Virus record (IMG/VR): IMGVR_UViG_3300046694_000223
Location: 1-64,000 of that record
Source of the DNA: a virus
DNA: 64,000 nucleotides
Strand: one strand, 5' to 3'
The number at the start of each line of letters is the position of its first letter. The first letter of the stretch is position 1. Made by a program: the position numbers and the translations under genes. Below, one piece after another: positions 28,859-36,473 of this stretch. The notes under the pieces are model-generated. The model had not been told where the DNA came from. It did no database searches and was given only the letters and a program-made list of their open reading frames with translations.

Positions 28859-29059
28859 TTATTTTTTATATTCATTATTAAACTTGTGAATCAATTCAAG
28901 CCATGTATTATCTTCGATAAAAAATATATCTTGATTTTTATACACACAATTAATGTTAGTAATTAGTTGCCCAAGTCTTAAATCAGGGAATTCACTCCAG
29001 CATTCTGCTAAGGCGGTGCATATTCTTTCTATTCTTTCTATTCTTTCTGGATCTCGCAT
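28859..29059 (-). CDS. PDLRLGQLI-type small phage protein
   Basis: This 66-residue protein starts at 29059 behind AAGGAGATG. It has the pattern R...I...L...W...PDLRLGQLI.NI......IFFIEDNTWLELI, seen in many small Firmicute phage proteins of unknown function. The N-terminus contains three perfect copies of a 9-bp repeat (29022-29048) that encode ERI-ERI-ERI. Repeat-number changes would alter the helix length. Confidence 0.75.
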   Translation of the reverse strand: MRDPERIERIERICTALAECWSEFPDLRLGQLITNINCVYKNQDIFFIEDNTWLELIHKFNNEYKK

Positions 29060-29103
29060 TCAATATCATCTCCTTTTTTATTTTGATTGATTTATATGTA
29101 TCA

Positions 29104-29120
29104 AGTAGGCATAGCCTACT
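29104..29120 (-). other. Hairpin at the stop codon of the ParR-like gene
   Basis: AGTAGGC and GCCTACT form a perfect 7-bp stem with a 3-nt loop (29104-29120), right at the end of the ParR-like gene. The T run is poor, so it may be a processing site or weak terminator that separates the partition genes from downstream genes. Confidence 0.4.
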
Positions 29121-29412
29121 CGGTAATAAACTTATTTAGCGCTGCTTCTAGTTCATCCTCATCGTCAGTCTCTATCTTCTCTAGTTGAACTTTTTGATCA
29201 ATTGTTACTGCAACTTCACTATTTTCTTCTTCGACCAATACCTGACTTCCAAGTAATTGTGGAACTCTTCCTTTGTGACCAAACAGAAATTGTCTTAATG
29301 CTTCTCTGAGGATATCGCTCTCATCATAATACGAAGGTAAGTTACTAAGGGCCTTCTTTATGTCTTCATCCTTTTTGGGTCTCAGCCTAGCCATTACAAC
29401 TTTTACCCCCAT
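29116..29412 (-). CDS. ParR-like partner of the ParM actin (candidate)
   Basis: This 98-residue protein starts at ATG 29412, overlapping the parM stop by 10 nt, with GGGGTG as SD; ATG 29394 is a second candidate. Residues 8-40 (RLRPKKDEDIKKALSNLP followed by DILREALRQFLF) have the look of a ribbon-helix-helix DNA-binding domain. The rest is an acidic tail. A small DNA-binding protein directly downstream of a ParM is the standard type II partition layout, so a role in binding a centromere and ParM filaments is inferred. Confidence 0.65.
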   Translation of the reverse strand: MGVKVVMARLRPKKDEDIKKALSNLPSYYDESDILREALRQFLFGHKGRVPQLLGSQVLVEEENSEVAVTIDQKVQLEKIETDDEDELEAALNKFITE

Positions 29413-30362
29413 AATCTCACCCCAACATTCTCGTACCCTTCAATCTGAGCAAGTTGACCAAACAACATCTTATTGTTTAGAGTGAGCAGATCGTATATGT
29501 GCTTTGATGCGCCACCACCGATAAAATAATGGTCAAAGTTGATATTTAATCCTTCAACTTCATTTTGAATTTGAATGGCTAATGCCTGGAACGCTTTTCT
29601 AATTAAAGGTTTGATATTGTATCCCTCATACGATCCTGATCTTACGTACTGATCCAGCTCATAAATCGATGGAGATTTCCCCACATGTTCTATGAGGTAT
29701 TTTCTAAGCAACTTATAAGCCTTTTCAACACCCAATAATAGGCTAGTTGATTCTTTCATGATGTCTAACTTATCAAGTCCCAATAAATTCAGTGTGTAGA
29801 AACCTATATCTATAACGAGTATCTTTTTTCTTGCAACAAATGTGTTAATGAGTTTGCCTTGTTTATCTAAAAGAAAACTCATTGCAATCCCATATCCCTG
29901 CGGATATATTTTATATTTATTTATATTGAGATTTATATCGTTTATTTCTCGATTTCCTTTTTTAATACTATATGTACTTTGGTCTGATAAGGAATCAAGC
30001 AACTTCTCCATGTCTACCATTTGTTTAAAGTAGAACAAAACAGGTAATCCAGTGATCATATTAAATGGTTTGCTTTTGTTGAGATAACCAAGTGCAGTTT
30101 TCAGTAGAACGTCTGAAGTCATCGCTTCACTTTTATTGTCCTTAAGCGAGAAATACTTGATGTCGCTATAATGTTGTGCCAATTCTCCAATAAATAGCTC
30201 ATCATTGTATGAGAAGTAATTAGATTTGATATTCTGCTCAAACATGGGTTGTGGTTCACCAGTTATTGAAGGTTGAAGATAGACCGTCTTGCCTTTCTTG
30301 GCCTTCGTGTAGCTAAATCCTAAATCGATCACGCTTAGTTCAGGTGTTACAATTAAAGACAT
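29403..30362 (-). CDS. parM: ParM/Alp-like actin ATPase for DNA segregation
   Basis: This 319-residue protein has the actin-like fold of plasmid segregation ATPases. Phosphate-1 motif SVIDLGFSYTK lies at residues 10-20, phosphate-2 motif VIDIGFYTLNL near 183-193, and the adenosine motif FIGGGASK near 275-282. Length fits ParM and Alp proteins. Such filaments push sister DNA copies apart and imply a stage with extrachromosomal, low-copy replication. The ATG at 30362 follows GAGGAGG. A conserved-type promoter lies upstream at 30436-30480. Confidence 0.88.
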   Translation of the reverse strand: MSLIVTPELSVIDLGFSYTKAKKGKTVYLQPSITGEPQPMFEQNIKSNYFSYNDELFIGELAQHYSDIKYFSLKDNKSEAMTSDVLLKTALGYLNKSKPFNMITGLPVLFYFKQMVDMEKLLDSLSDQSTYSIKKGNREINDINLNINKYKIYPQGYGIAMSFLLDKQGKLINTFVARKKILVIDIGFYTLNLLGLDKLDIMKESTSLLLGVEKAYKLLRKYLIEHVGKSPSIYELDQYVRSGSYEGYNIKPLIRKAFQALAIQIQNEVEGLNINFDHYFIGGGASKHIYDLLTLNNKMLFGQLAQIEGYENVGVRLWG

Positions 30363-30435
30363 GATATAACCTCCTCATATGCTTAATGCAAAGTAAATCA
30401 TTTTGATGTACTTGTCATACAAACCTTATAAGTTG

Positions 30436-30480
30436 ATTATATCATGTATATGGTTATCTGTATATATTTATTCATTAAAT
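30436..30480 (-). promoter_or_regulatory. Phage promoter (AT-box type) for the partition genes
   Basis: On the - strand: AT-rich box at 30480-30465 (ATTTAATGAATAAATA), -35-like TATACA (30464-30459), exactly 17 nt, -10 TATAAT (30441-30436) preceded by TG-A. The same box, hexamers and spacing occur at 38124, 40142 and 57288. Transcription would begin near 30429 and give a leader of about 67 nt before parM, where a centromere for the ParR-like protein could lie, although no clear iterated repeats are visible. Confidence 0.78.
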
Positions 30481-30516
30481 ATTATTCCTCATGAAATGGT
30501 TCTTTTAATTAGTAAT

Positions 30517-30551
30517 AACTTGGGACTCTAAGAGTCTATAAGTCCCAAGTT
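30517..30551 (-). terminator. Terminator-like 11-bp perfect inverted repeat
   Basis: AACTTGGGACT (30517-30527) and AGTCCCAAGTT (30541-30551) are exact reverse complements with a 13-nt loop. The right half overlaps the end of the DUF2325 gene. On the - strand it is followed by TTATTACTAATT, a weak T tract. It isolates that gene from the parM promoter downstream. Confidence 0.65.
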
Positions 30552-31991
30552 GATTGCTGCAAATCTTGTTCTTGCTTTCAAAGTATCGACATTATCTCTG
30601 CCTATTAATTGCGTCTTGATAGAAACTTGAACAATTCCAAGTGTCGCATGGTCAATGTGAGAAGTGCAAGCCAAAACAATATCTGCGCGCTTCACCATAT
30701 TTTTTAATACATCGTAGCTTTCTTCGTAAGGATTATGTGTTTCAACATTGCCGTTCGCCTTCAAAAGTGCTTCTTTGTATTTTGTTAAATTTCTAGAACC
30801 AACAATTAAAACATTTGCTCCTTTAAGATCGAAGGTAAAAATATCCTTTTCGTCCTCTTCTTTGTTGTTTTCTTCATCAGGAACGAATTTTTTTTCGATG
30901 TCCTCTCCGGTTTTTTCAATGGGCTTATCCCCCTCAGTCTTAGTTGGATCAAGATTATAAAGTAGTCGAATGATGTATGCTGTGTCGCCAAATAATAGGG
31001 CTTCGCAAGGAATATCTACTTTTAATTTAACGCCACTCGCAAAAATTCTATAAGAAGTTCCGTCAATATCTGAAAAGTAAAGCGTTTCTCCTCTATCTAG
31101 AATAAAGCCATATCTCGTTTCACGCTCACTCTGTTTATACAAATCTCTTCTAATATCTGTTCCTTTTGAGGTTAACTTTTTGTGAGTTTGTTGTAACTTT
31201 TTAAATCTGTAGTAAATTTTAGATATCCCTTCAAATAGATCAAAATTTTCAATATTGATTTTTCTTCCTATAATATCTATTGTTCTTTGGATATCAAGAT
31301 TATTTTCTAATTCTTCACATCTATTCTTATATACTTTCATTTCTTTAGTAATATTTACTAACGATCTATTAAGATCAACTATTTGTTCTTGTAATTCTTC
31401 ATTTTTTAAATGGACATTCATTACTTCTTTCTCTTTTAATGCAATTTTTAATTTACTGTTTACTTCTTTGATCTGCAGTATCTCATTGTTTTTAGAAGCA
31501 ATGTTCCCCTTCATCTTTTTTATTTCTGCTTTGAGAATTGATATTTGCTCAAGAAGTACATTTTCAGATAAATCAAATATGCTATTATTTAATTCTTCAA
31601 TCTTATTGTTTTTTTCATTTAATTCATTTTGCAGTAACTTATTCTCGGACTGGATCTCGTTGATGCAAACGTTACTGTTAAAAGACAAATCTTCCATCTT
31701 TTTTATCTCATTTTTTAAATCTCGGACTTCTTTTCTTAAGCTAATTTCATTTTCATTCTTAATTATCGTTTTTTTCATTAACTTATCTTTGCTTGTTTTC
31801 ATTTCTCTGTAAAGTTTTTTGTAGTCTATAGAAGCTGTTTTGGTTTTATTTTGTGTGACTGTGTGAGTAGAAACAACTTCTTTGTGTTTGGTTTTAAGTT
31901 TTTCAATCAACTTATTCTTATGATCCCTACTAGAGTCTATATCATTATTTCTTTTCTGTTTTAATGAGTCTAGATTTCTGTTCATGTTCAT
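30528..31991 (-). CDS. Long coiled-coil protein with C-terminal DUF2325 domain
   Basis: This 487-residue protein starts at ATG 31991 (GTG 32000 is in frame). Residues about 45-235 are a continuous charged coiled coil (K/E/N/L heptads). Residues about 265-330 form a beta-rich middle part ('RYGFILDRGETLYFSDIDGTSYRI'). Residues about 385-487 match DUF2325: ANVLIVGSRNL.KY, then 'RADIVLACTSHIDHATLGIVQ'. DUF2325 is of unknown biochemical function. Its place next to ParM raises the question of a role in DNA positioning, which is speculation. It may be a scaffold in the infected cell. Confidence 0.8.
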   Translation of the reverse strand: MNMNRNLDSLKQKRNNDIDSSRDHKNKLIEKLKTKHKEVVSTHTVTQNKTKTASIDYKKLYREMKTSKDKLMKKTIIKNENEISLRKEVRDLKNEIKKMEDLSFNSNVCINEIQSENKLLQNELNEKNNKIEELNNSIFDLSENVLLEQISILKAEIKKMKGNIASKNNEILQIKEVNSKLKIALKEKEVMNVHLKNEELQEQIVDLNRSLVNITKEMKVYKNRCEELENNLDIQRTIDIIGRKINIENFDLFEGISKIYYRFKKLQQTHKKLTSKGTDIRRDLYKQSERETRYGFILDRGETLYFSDIDGTSYRIFASGVKLKVDIPCEALLFGDTAYIIRLLYNLDPTKTEGDKPIEKTGEDIEKKFVPDEENNKEEDEKDIFTFDLKGANVLIVGSRNLTKYKEALLKANGNVETHNPYEESYDVLKNMVKRADIVLACTSHIDHATLGIVQVSIKTQLIGRDNVDTLKARTRFAAINLGLIDS

Positions 31992-32066
31992 TATTATCAC
32001 CCAATAACATTATACATTAAAATTAACGAATTCAAAACTCAGAAACAATCTTATAAAACTAACGTT

Positions 32067-32216
32067 TTACGTAAATAAATTATTTATCACTTCCACACCA
32101 TCTTCTTCGACAGTGAAGACGCTGCAAATTTTATCATCGATCCTCATATCATAAATGTATTCCTTGCTATAGCTTCCAATGTAATTAAAGGAGAGCTTGA
32201 TTTTTACATTGCCGAT
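32067..32216 (-). CDS. Small protein without a canonical start codon (ATC proposed)
   Basis: The frame 32249-32067 is open and protein-like ('GNVKIKLSFNYIGSYSKEYIYDMRIDDKICSVFTVEEDGVEV'). It contains no ATG, GTG or TTG before an ATG two-thirds of the way in. The SD-like AAGAAGGGAAGG ends 6 nt before ATC 32216, which would give 49 residues. It lies in frame after the TAA of the next upstream gene, but an intercistronic dyad between the two suggests separate genes rather than readthrough. Confidence 0.5.
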   Translation of the reverse strand: MGNVKIKLSFNYIGSYSKEYIYDMRIDDKICSVFTVEEDGVEVINNLFT

Positions 32217-32249
32217 ATTAATCCTTCCCTTCTTAATGAAATCTGGATT

Positions 32250-33026
32250 TTAAGACAATCTTGATAAACCGAACCGTTCAATGTCATCACGAGTAAGAAC
32301 GATTCCTTCCGAATTAGCATTATATGTTCCCGTATCGTCTTTAATCTTTTCTGCTGCCACATCTAAAGCTTCTTGTAGCTCACCAATAATATGCCGTGCA
32401 TTAGAATAAGCTTCGTCATGTAGGTCATCCGTTGCATTTTCTAAAATACTCTCTGCGTCAAACGAGGCACTACACGTTGATGTTCCGTAGATTTTAATAT
32501 TCAGAATTTGTTCAATTATATCTTCTTCAGTATCATCTTTCATATTATCATCTAACCAATATTCAATTTCTTCTGCTAAAGAATCCGTATCAATGTATTT
32601 GTTCCAATCATCTACAAATATCATCTTGTATTTATTGAGTGATTCCGAATATGATATCTTATTTGCCTTTTCCCAATTGGCTTTCTCGATTTGCCAAGAT
32701 GCTACGCCCCGTTCTTCTTTACTGCGTTCACATTGACATTCAACCCATCTCTTATCGACCAGATCATTACAATGTTTACAACGCTTACGGACACCGTTGT
32801 AGCAACTTGAACACCACACAATAGATTCTTTATTAAAAGGAAACCCACTACCTCCCAAGCTCTTACCGTTTACGGTCAATCCATATCTTGCATCATAGAT
32901 ATGAATTCCAAGCCCTTTACAATCATTACAAATTTCTTCGTTTAATTTCATATCTTTCTTTAGTTTGAAATCAACGTGTAAATCTATGTATTCTGTTTTA
33001 ATATGATCCTCAATATTCTCGCTCAT
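32250..33026 (-). CDS. Zinc-finger-like hypothetical protein
   Basis: This 258-residue protein starts at ATG 33026 behind AGAGGAG. Residues 33-110 hold four Cys pairs: CNDCKGLG, CSSC, CKHC and CQC, in a DnaJ-like zinc-ribbon arrangement. The rest is acidic and helical and ends LTRDDIERFGLSRLS. It may bind nucleic acid or partner proteins; the function is unknown. Confidence 0.8.
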   Translation of the reverse strand: MSENIEDHIKTEYIDLHVDFKLKKDMKLNEEICNDCKGLGIHIYDARYGLTVNGKSLGGSGFPFNKESIVWCSSCYNGVRKRCKHCNDLVDKRWVECQCERSKEERGVASWQIEKANWEKANKISYSESLNKYKMIFVDDWNKYIDTDSLAEEIEYWLDDNMKDDTEEDIIEQILNIKIYGTSTCSASFDAESILENATDDLHDEAYSNARHIIGELQEALDVAAEKIKDDTGTYNANSEGIVLTRDDIERFGLSRLS

Positions 33027-33043
33027 TTTCTTTTCTCCTCTTT

Positions 33044-33065
33044 TAATGAAATTTATGTTTTATCA
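33044..33065 (-). repeat. Intercistronic dyad element (ATRAAA-N6-TTTYAT family)
   Basis: TAATGAAA-N6-TTTTATCA at 33044-33065 lies between the stop of the 138-residue gene (33063) and the SD of the zinc-finger gene. It is one of more than twenty copies with the same 6+6+6 geometry (see findings). Confidence 0.7.
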
Positions 33066-33479
33066 GATTATTTCTTTATTACAAAACAAACTTTCAAACC
33101 AGTTAGAATTTAGTTCAAATAAGAACTCCTTTGTACTACTTAAAATTCTCCAGATATTATTTTGTTCTTCTTCTTCAATTTCTTTAATTAAATAATAGTC
33201 ATAATGCTGCTTTAACCATCCCCATGTGTGATCAACGAATTTGCCATCTTTGGTTTTATTAATAAAGTGAACAACGATTGCATTCTTATCACTCTTATCT
33301 ACAGCAACACAAGAGTAGACTTTCTCAGCCTTTCTCTCATGAACCTTTTGTACTGCATTGAGATGACATCTTTGAGTGTAATTTATCTCCCCAAGATCAA
33401 ATTGTGATGAGTCTAATTTTTCAAAATTTGAAATGACGTATTGGTATATTTTATTTTTGACTCGTTTTTCTGCCTTCAT
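33063..33479 (-). CDS. Hypothetical protein
   Basis: This 138-residue basic protein starts at ATG 33479, overlapping the previous stop (TAAATG). No domain is recognised. Beta strands ('YSCVAVDKSDKNAIVVHFINKTKDGKF') flank helical ends, and it contains 'DHTWGWLKQHYDYYLI'. It is part of the small-gene array. Confidence 0.75.
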   Translation of the reverse strand: MKAEKRVKNKIYQYVISNFEKLDSSQFDLGEINYTQRCHLNAVQKVHERKAEKVYSCVAVDKSDKNAIVVHFINKTKDGKFVDHTWGWLKQHYDYYLIKEIEEEEQNNIWRILSSTKEFLFELNSNWFESLFCNKEII

Positions 33480-33950
33480 TTATTTTGCTCCTATGCATTT
33501 ACTGTATTCCTTGGATAACTCCTCAAACCACTTTCTATCGCCCATTACTAAAGCCATATCGATCATTTCCATATAATCTTCTGGTTTTAGAAATGTCTTA
33601 CCATAGTCAATAATTGTCCTGAATATTGCATGATCTTTTAGTTGTTCAAAAACACTATCATCATCTGGAAAATCTATGTATACGTCCAATTTAACTTCTG
33701 CACAAGAATATTCGTTTCTTAAAATTTTTTTAATTTCTTTTATGGTTAGTCTTCTTTGAATATCTCCTTCGAATTGAAAAACTACAATATGCTGTTTGAA
33801 GTGAAGCTGTCGTGTAATAAAGTTATAGTCAGCCCTATTAGGACTTAGAGATAATTCAATCCTTGGCTCGCCTTCAAACTCATGATACGTTTTCTTCAGG
33901 ACTTTAACGATAACATCAAATACTTGCTGTTTATTAAGTTCGAACATCAA
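33480..33950 (-). CDS. Hypothetical protein
   Basis: This 156-residue protein starts at ATG 33950, with a second ATG in the next codon. It has alpha/beta composition ('LHFKQHIVVFQFEGDIQRRLTIKEIKKILRNEY'). No known motif. It is joined to the next gene by a TAAATG overlap, so the two are translationally coupled. Confidence 0.75.
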   Translation of the reverse strand: MMFELNKQQVFDVIVKVLKKTYHEFEGEPRIELSLSPNRADYNFITRQLHFKQHIVVFQFEGDIQRRLTIKEIKKILRNEYSCAEVKLDVYIDFPDDDSVFEQLKDHAIFRTIIDYGKTFLKPEDYMEMIDMALVMGDRKWFEELSKEYSKCIGAK

Positions 33951-33963
33951 TTGTCCTCAATGA

Positions 33964-34407
33964 TCAATATGGATCATCTTTACTTTCATAATATTCGTAA
34001 TCATATGTATCGTATTGTTTCATATATTTATTCTTTAGAGCCATTTTCTTTTGATTCCATTCCCATTCAAAGTCATTGGATTTGGTTATCTCATCTTTCT
34101 TCATTAGTTTAATTTCATTAAAAATTGTAAACTTTTTACCCAAAGAGACTTGATGCTCATAAATCACAAACATAATCAAGTCAATACTGTCAGCATATCC
34201 AATTACAGAAATTATATCAGCATTACCATTGAGACCACTTTTATTAATATCATCCGTAACAATATATTTATCATTTACTTTATGATACACCGCAACCCAC
34301 TGTTCAAAATGTTTGGTGACTATCTTTCTTCCTAGATCATCAAATGATCGTTGAGGGCTGTTAATGATTTTTACATCGACTAATCTGTCGTAGTAAACTC
34401 GTGACAT
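33964..34407 (-). CDS. Hypothetical protein
   Basis: This 147-residue protein starts at ATG 34407 behind AAGGAGAGG. The N-terminal 90 residues are mixed alpha/beta ('WVAVYHKVNDKYIVTDDINKSGLNGNADIISVIGYADSIDLIMF'), and the C-terminus is Lys/Tyr/Asp-rich and probably disordered. Function unknown. Confidence 0.75.
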   Translation of the reverse strand: MSRVYYDRLVDVKIINSPQRSFDDLGRKIVTKHFEQWVAVYHKVNDKYIVTDDINKSGLNGNADIISVIGYADSIDLIMFVIYEHQVSLGKKFTIFNEIKLMKKDEITKSNDFEWEWNQKKMALKNKYMKQYDTYDYEYYESKDDPY

Positions 34408-34437
34408 TTTAATCCTCTCCTTATTATAGTTTGGTTT

Positions 34438-34626
34438 TCAAATACTCGATAGTTTTTCAAAAAAGATGCTTTCGCATTCGTCACATGGAGATGGTACGGA
34501 TACCTCTTCTGCAAACTCATAAATCCGATTACACTTTGAGCACTTCCATTTTTTCGATACCATTCTCAATCCTCCGATTTTGTCAGGGAATCTACCCATA
34601 TGTCTGATTACATCATGCTCATTCAT
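34438..34626 (-). CDS. Small zinc-ribbon protein
   Basis: This 62-residue protein has a single rubredoxin-like zinc ribbon: KWKCSKCNRIYEF and SPCDECE, a CxxC pair spaced about 19 residues from a second CxxC. Such single ribbons often bind nucleic acids or act as adaptors. The ATG at 34626 follows GGAGATGATAGTAATAA. Confidence 0.75.
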   Translation of the reverse strand: MNEHDVIRHMGRFPDKIGGLRMVSKKWKCSKCNRIYEFAEEVSVPSPCDECESIFFEKLSSI

Positions 34627-34642
34627 TTATTACTATCATCTC

Positions 34643-34807
34643 CTATAAATCTTCATTTAATAAAAAGCACACTCTTTTCGCATAGTCTTCATTATAAAAT
34701 TTAGCAATTATCAAGTCCTGTATACTATGACCATAGAAGTCTCCGTCTTCTTCTAATAGATATGTTTCTTTCGTTGCTTCATTCGTCTTTAAAAAGAATC
34801 TTTCCAT
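34643..34807 (-). CDS. Small hypothetical protein downstream of the HicB-like gene
   Basis: The ATG at 34807 lies behind AAAAGGGG, giving 54 residues; the frame is open up to 34837 but that part overlaps the HicB-like gene. The protein is acidic alpha/beta. It is too different from HicA (no double-stranded-RNA-binding fold, no conserved His) to be the missing toxin. Confidence 0.65.
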   Translation of the reverse strand: MERFFLKTNEATKETYLLEEDGDFYGHSIQDLIIAKFYNEDYAKRVCFLLNEDL

Positions 34808-34829
34808 TGCGCAACCCCTTTTTTTTATA

Positions 34830-35222
34830 TTAGTCATCCTCCAGCAACTTATCTTTCAATGCCTTTTGTAACAACCGAGAAAAGTTAATCCCTCTTTTTT
34901 CTGCTTCCTCATTTAGATCTTCTGGGATGGTTAGCGTTTTCTTAACGTATTTAATTTTACTTGAAGCTGTATAAGAAGCTAACGCAGTAAATTGTCCTTT
35001 GCTTAGTATAACTTGCTCAATTGGCGTTGGTTCTGGTATTTGTTCTCCATCGTCTAGACGACTCTGTATAGTTAGTTTAAGTACTTCATTCGCTCTTTTG
35101 AACGCTACAGATAAGGTGTCTGCTTGAGACAGAGCCTCTTCTAGGTCTGGGAAGGAAATCTCTATATGGCTTTCGTTACAATCCAGCAATGCAACATATG
35201 TATATATCGTTTCATTAATCAT
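34830..35222 (-). CDS. HicB-family protein (antitoxin-like repressor), without HicA
   Basis: This 130-residue protein has both HicB parts. An N-terminal partial RNase-H-like domain covers residues 5-65 (IEISFPDLEEALSQADTLSVAFKRANEVLKLT, then DGEQIPEPT). A C-terminal ribbon-helix-helix covers about 92-128 (KKTLTIPEDLNEEAEKRGINFSRLLQKAL). HicB normally neutralises the HicA RNase and represses its own promoter. No hicA is visible next to it. Its promoter carries repeated ACGTGC motifs, so it probably acts as an autoregulated repressor or as an antitoxin against a host HicA. Confidence 0.85.
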   Translation of the reverse strand: MINETIYTYVALLDCNESHIEISFPDLEEALSQADTLSVAFKRANEVLKLTIQSRLDDGEQIPEPTPIEQVILSKGQFTALASYTASSKIKYVKKTLTIPEDLNEEAEKRGINFSRLLQKALKDKLLEDD

Positions 35223-35250
35223 TGTTATCCCCCTTTAACTTGTCAGGGAT

Positions 35251-35279
35251 ACTATAGCACGTATCAAGCACGTGTTCAA
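35251..35279 (-). promoter_or_regulatory. Promoter of the HicB-like gene with operator-like repeats
   Basis: On the - strand: -35 TTGAAC (35279-35274), 17-nt spacer, -10 TATAGT (35256-35251), about 30 nt before the ATG with SD AAAGGGGG. The spacer is ACGTGC-TTGAT-ACGTGC, a direct repeat of ACGTGC that also overlaps CACGTG. This is a natural site for autorepression by the ribbon-helix-helix protein. It lacks the AT-rich box of the other - strand promoters. Confidence 0.75.
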
Positions 35280-35290
35280 GGCAAGTCTTC

Positions 35291-35308
35291 ATAAAAGTAA
35301 AGTTTTAT
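35291..35308 (-). repeat. Intercistronic dyad element
   Basis: ATAAAA-GTAAAG-TTTTAT (35291-35308) is a perfect 6-bp dyad with a 6-nt centre. It lies just upstream of the HicB-like promoter in the gap after the 70-residue zinc protein gene. Confidence 0.65.
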
Positions 35309-35347
35309 CAACTTTTAGCAATGAAAATACCCAATGTTAGTGCGGTT

Positions 35348-35560
35348 TTATTTAAGCCAATAATGATTTCTAATGTCTTCAATGTCTTCTTCGGACAGTT
35401 CTTGAATCCAGCTCTCATATTTTCTCATCATTCCATCATTACCCTCGTTAAAATTCCACTTGGCTCCTTGCAATTCATATTGAAAAAATGTTCCCAACAT
35501 CCAATGAGTTTCGCAATGTCCACTATATTTTGATTCGTTACCGCAGTAATTACATTTCAT
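35348..35560 (-). CDS. Small Cys-motif protein
   Basis: This 70-residue protein begins MKCNYCGNESKYSGHCETHW, a compact Cx2C..Cx2H zinc-binding start, followed by an acidic helix. It overlaps the 3' end of the phosphoesterase gene by 11 nt. Function unknown. Confidence 0.7.
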   Translation of the reverse strand: MKCNYCGNESKYSGHCETHWMLGTFFQYELQGAKWNFNEGNDGMMRKYESWIQELSEEDIEDIRNHYWLK

Positions 35561-36122
35561 TATTAGACCTACTCTCTTCTCTTAGTCTCAACACTTCCAG
35601 TTTTCTAATTTTCAACTCATCTAAAATCACTTCTTCAGGAATCAAATTACCGAATCCAACTTTTTCTCTAGTAAAATCACTGTCTACGCCCACATTAATT
35701 TGATTAATCAACCTCGATGGACGTTCGTGAATATGCCCATGGATCGAGTAAGCATTAGGCGTGAGACCAATCTCAATTGGATAATGGAACAGAAATAGAT
35801 GTTGCTTATCAATTTTCTTTTCAATCATCGGTTCTATGGATTGAAAATATTGAGCCATTTTATTTACAACTTTACGGTCATCATGATTACCAAAGATGAG
35901 ATGAATTTTGCCCCTTAGTCTGTCGAGAGTTTCTTCACACTTAGTTACTCCGCCAAGGGCGAAGTCTCCCAGATGATATACTGTATCATGTGACTTTACT
36001 TTACTGTTCCAATTATCAATAAACTTCTCATTCATTTCTTCAATTGAGTCAAATGGTCTATTGGATAATCGGATAACATTCTTATGATGAAAATGAGTAT
36101 CTGCTGTATAATAAGTTGCCAA
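35550..36122 (-). CDS. Calcineurin-like metallophosphoesterase
   Basis: This 190-residue enzyme shows the two-metal phosphoesterase motifs in order: TADTHFHH (residues 6-13), HLGDFA near 50, FGNHDD near 78, LFLFHYP near 110, and IHGHIHE near 128. This small class contains phage phosphodiesterases related to YfcE/MJ0936-type proteins. The substrate may be a cyclic nucleotide, nucleotide or phosphoprotein, which sequence cannot tell; a counter-defence role against nucleotide signalling is a possibility only. Start ATG 36122. Confidence 0.88.
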   Translation of the reverse strand: MATYYTADTHFHHKNVIRLSNRPFDSIEEMNEKFIDNWNSKVKSHDTVYHLGDFALGGVTKCEETLDRLRGKIHLIFGNHDDRKVVNKMAQYFQSIEPMIEKKIDKQHLFLFHYPIEIGLTPNAYSIHGHIHERPSRLINQINVGVDSDFTREKVGFGNLIPEEVILDELKIRKLEVLRLREESRSNNEM

Positions 36123-36137
36123 ATTAATCTTCTCCTT

Positions 36138-36455
36138 TTATGATTTAATGGCACTCCTTAGTTTGGTCATAATTTCTTCAACGACCTCACCTGTTCCACA
36201 TTCATATGTCCATTCGTCTTCAAATTTCTTTTCTATCCAATTTAAAACTTTAGATGCTCTTCCTAGTTTTTTCTCTAATGATTCATAGATATTTATGTAT
36301 TCATGTTTTGTATGGACTCCCCAACTCTGCATATAGCCAATATTTTCAAATATCATTGAATCGATCTCGTCTCTAAATACAGAAGGTTTTACTGGAGTTT
36401 TTAGTCCAATTGAGACAAACAATTCATGCTCCGTCGTTAAGTTATCATCATTCAT
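36138..36455 (-). CDS. Hypothetical protein
   Basis: This 105-residue helical protein starts at ATG 36455 behind AAAGGGGAGCC. Features are 'HEYINIYESLEKKLGRASKVLNWIEKKFEDEW' and a short C-terminal helix. No family is recognised. Confidence 0.72.
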   Translation of the reverse strand: MNDDNLTTEHELFVSIGLKTPVKPSVFRDEIDSMIFENIGYMQSWGVHTKHEYINIYESLEKKLGRASKVLNWIEKKFEDEWTYECGTGEVVEEIMTKLRSAIKS

Positions 36456-36473
36456 AATGGCTCCCCTTTATTC

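Noticed and set aside
30363-30527. Iterated parC centromere next to parM
   Set aside because: No repeated motif of useful length was found beyond the promoter box and the terminator hairpin.
31255-31812. 185-codon + strand frame
   Set aside because: It is antisense to the coiled coil of the DUF2325 protein; Lys/Glu-rich helices produce long Phe/Ser/Leu-rich antisense frames. No SD.
32067-33026. Stop-codon readthrough joining the 258-residue protein to the in-frame stretch after its TAA
   Set aside because: An intercistronic dyad and an SD-like AAGAAGGGAAGG lie just after the stop, as between other genes in the array, so a separate gene with an ATC start is more likely.
34643-34807. HicA toxin partner for the HicB-like protein
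   Set aside because: The 54-residue product lacks the HicA fold pattern and conserved histidine.
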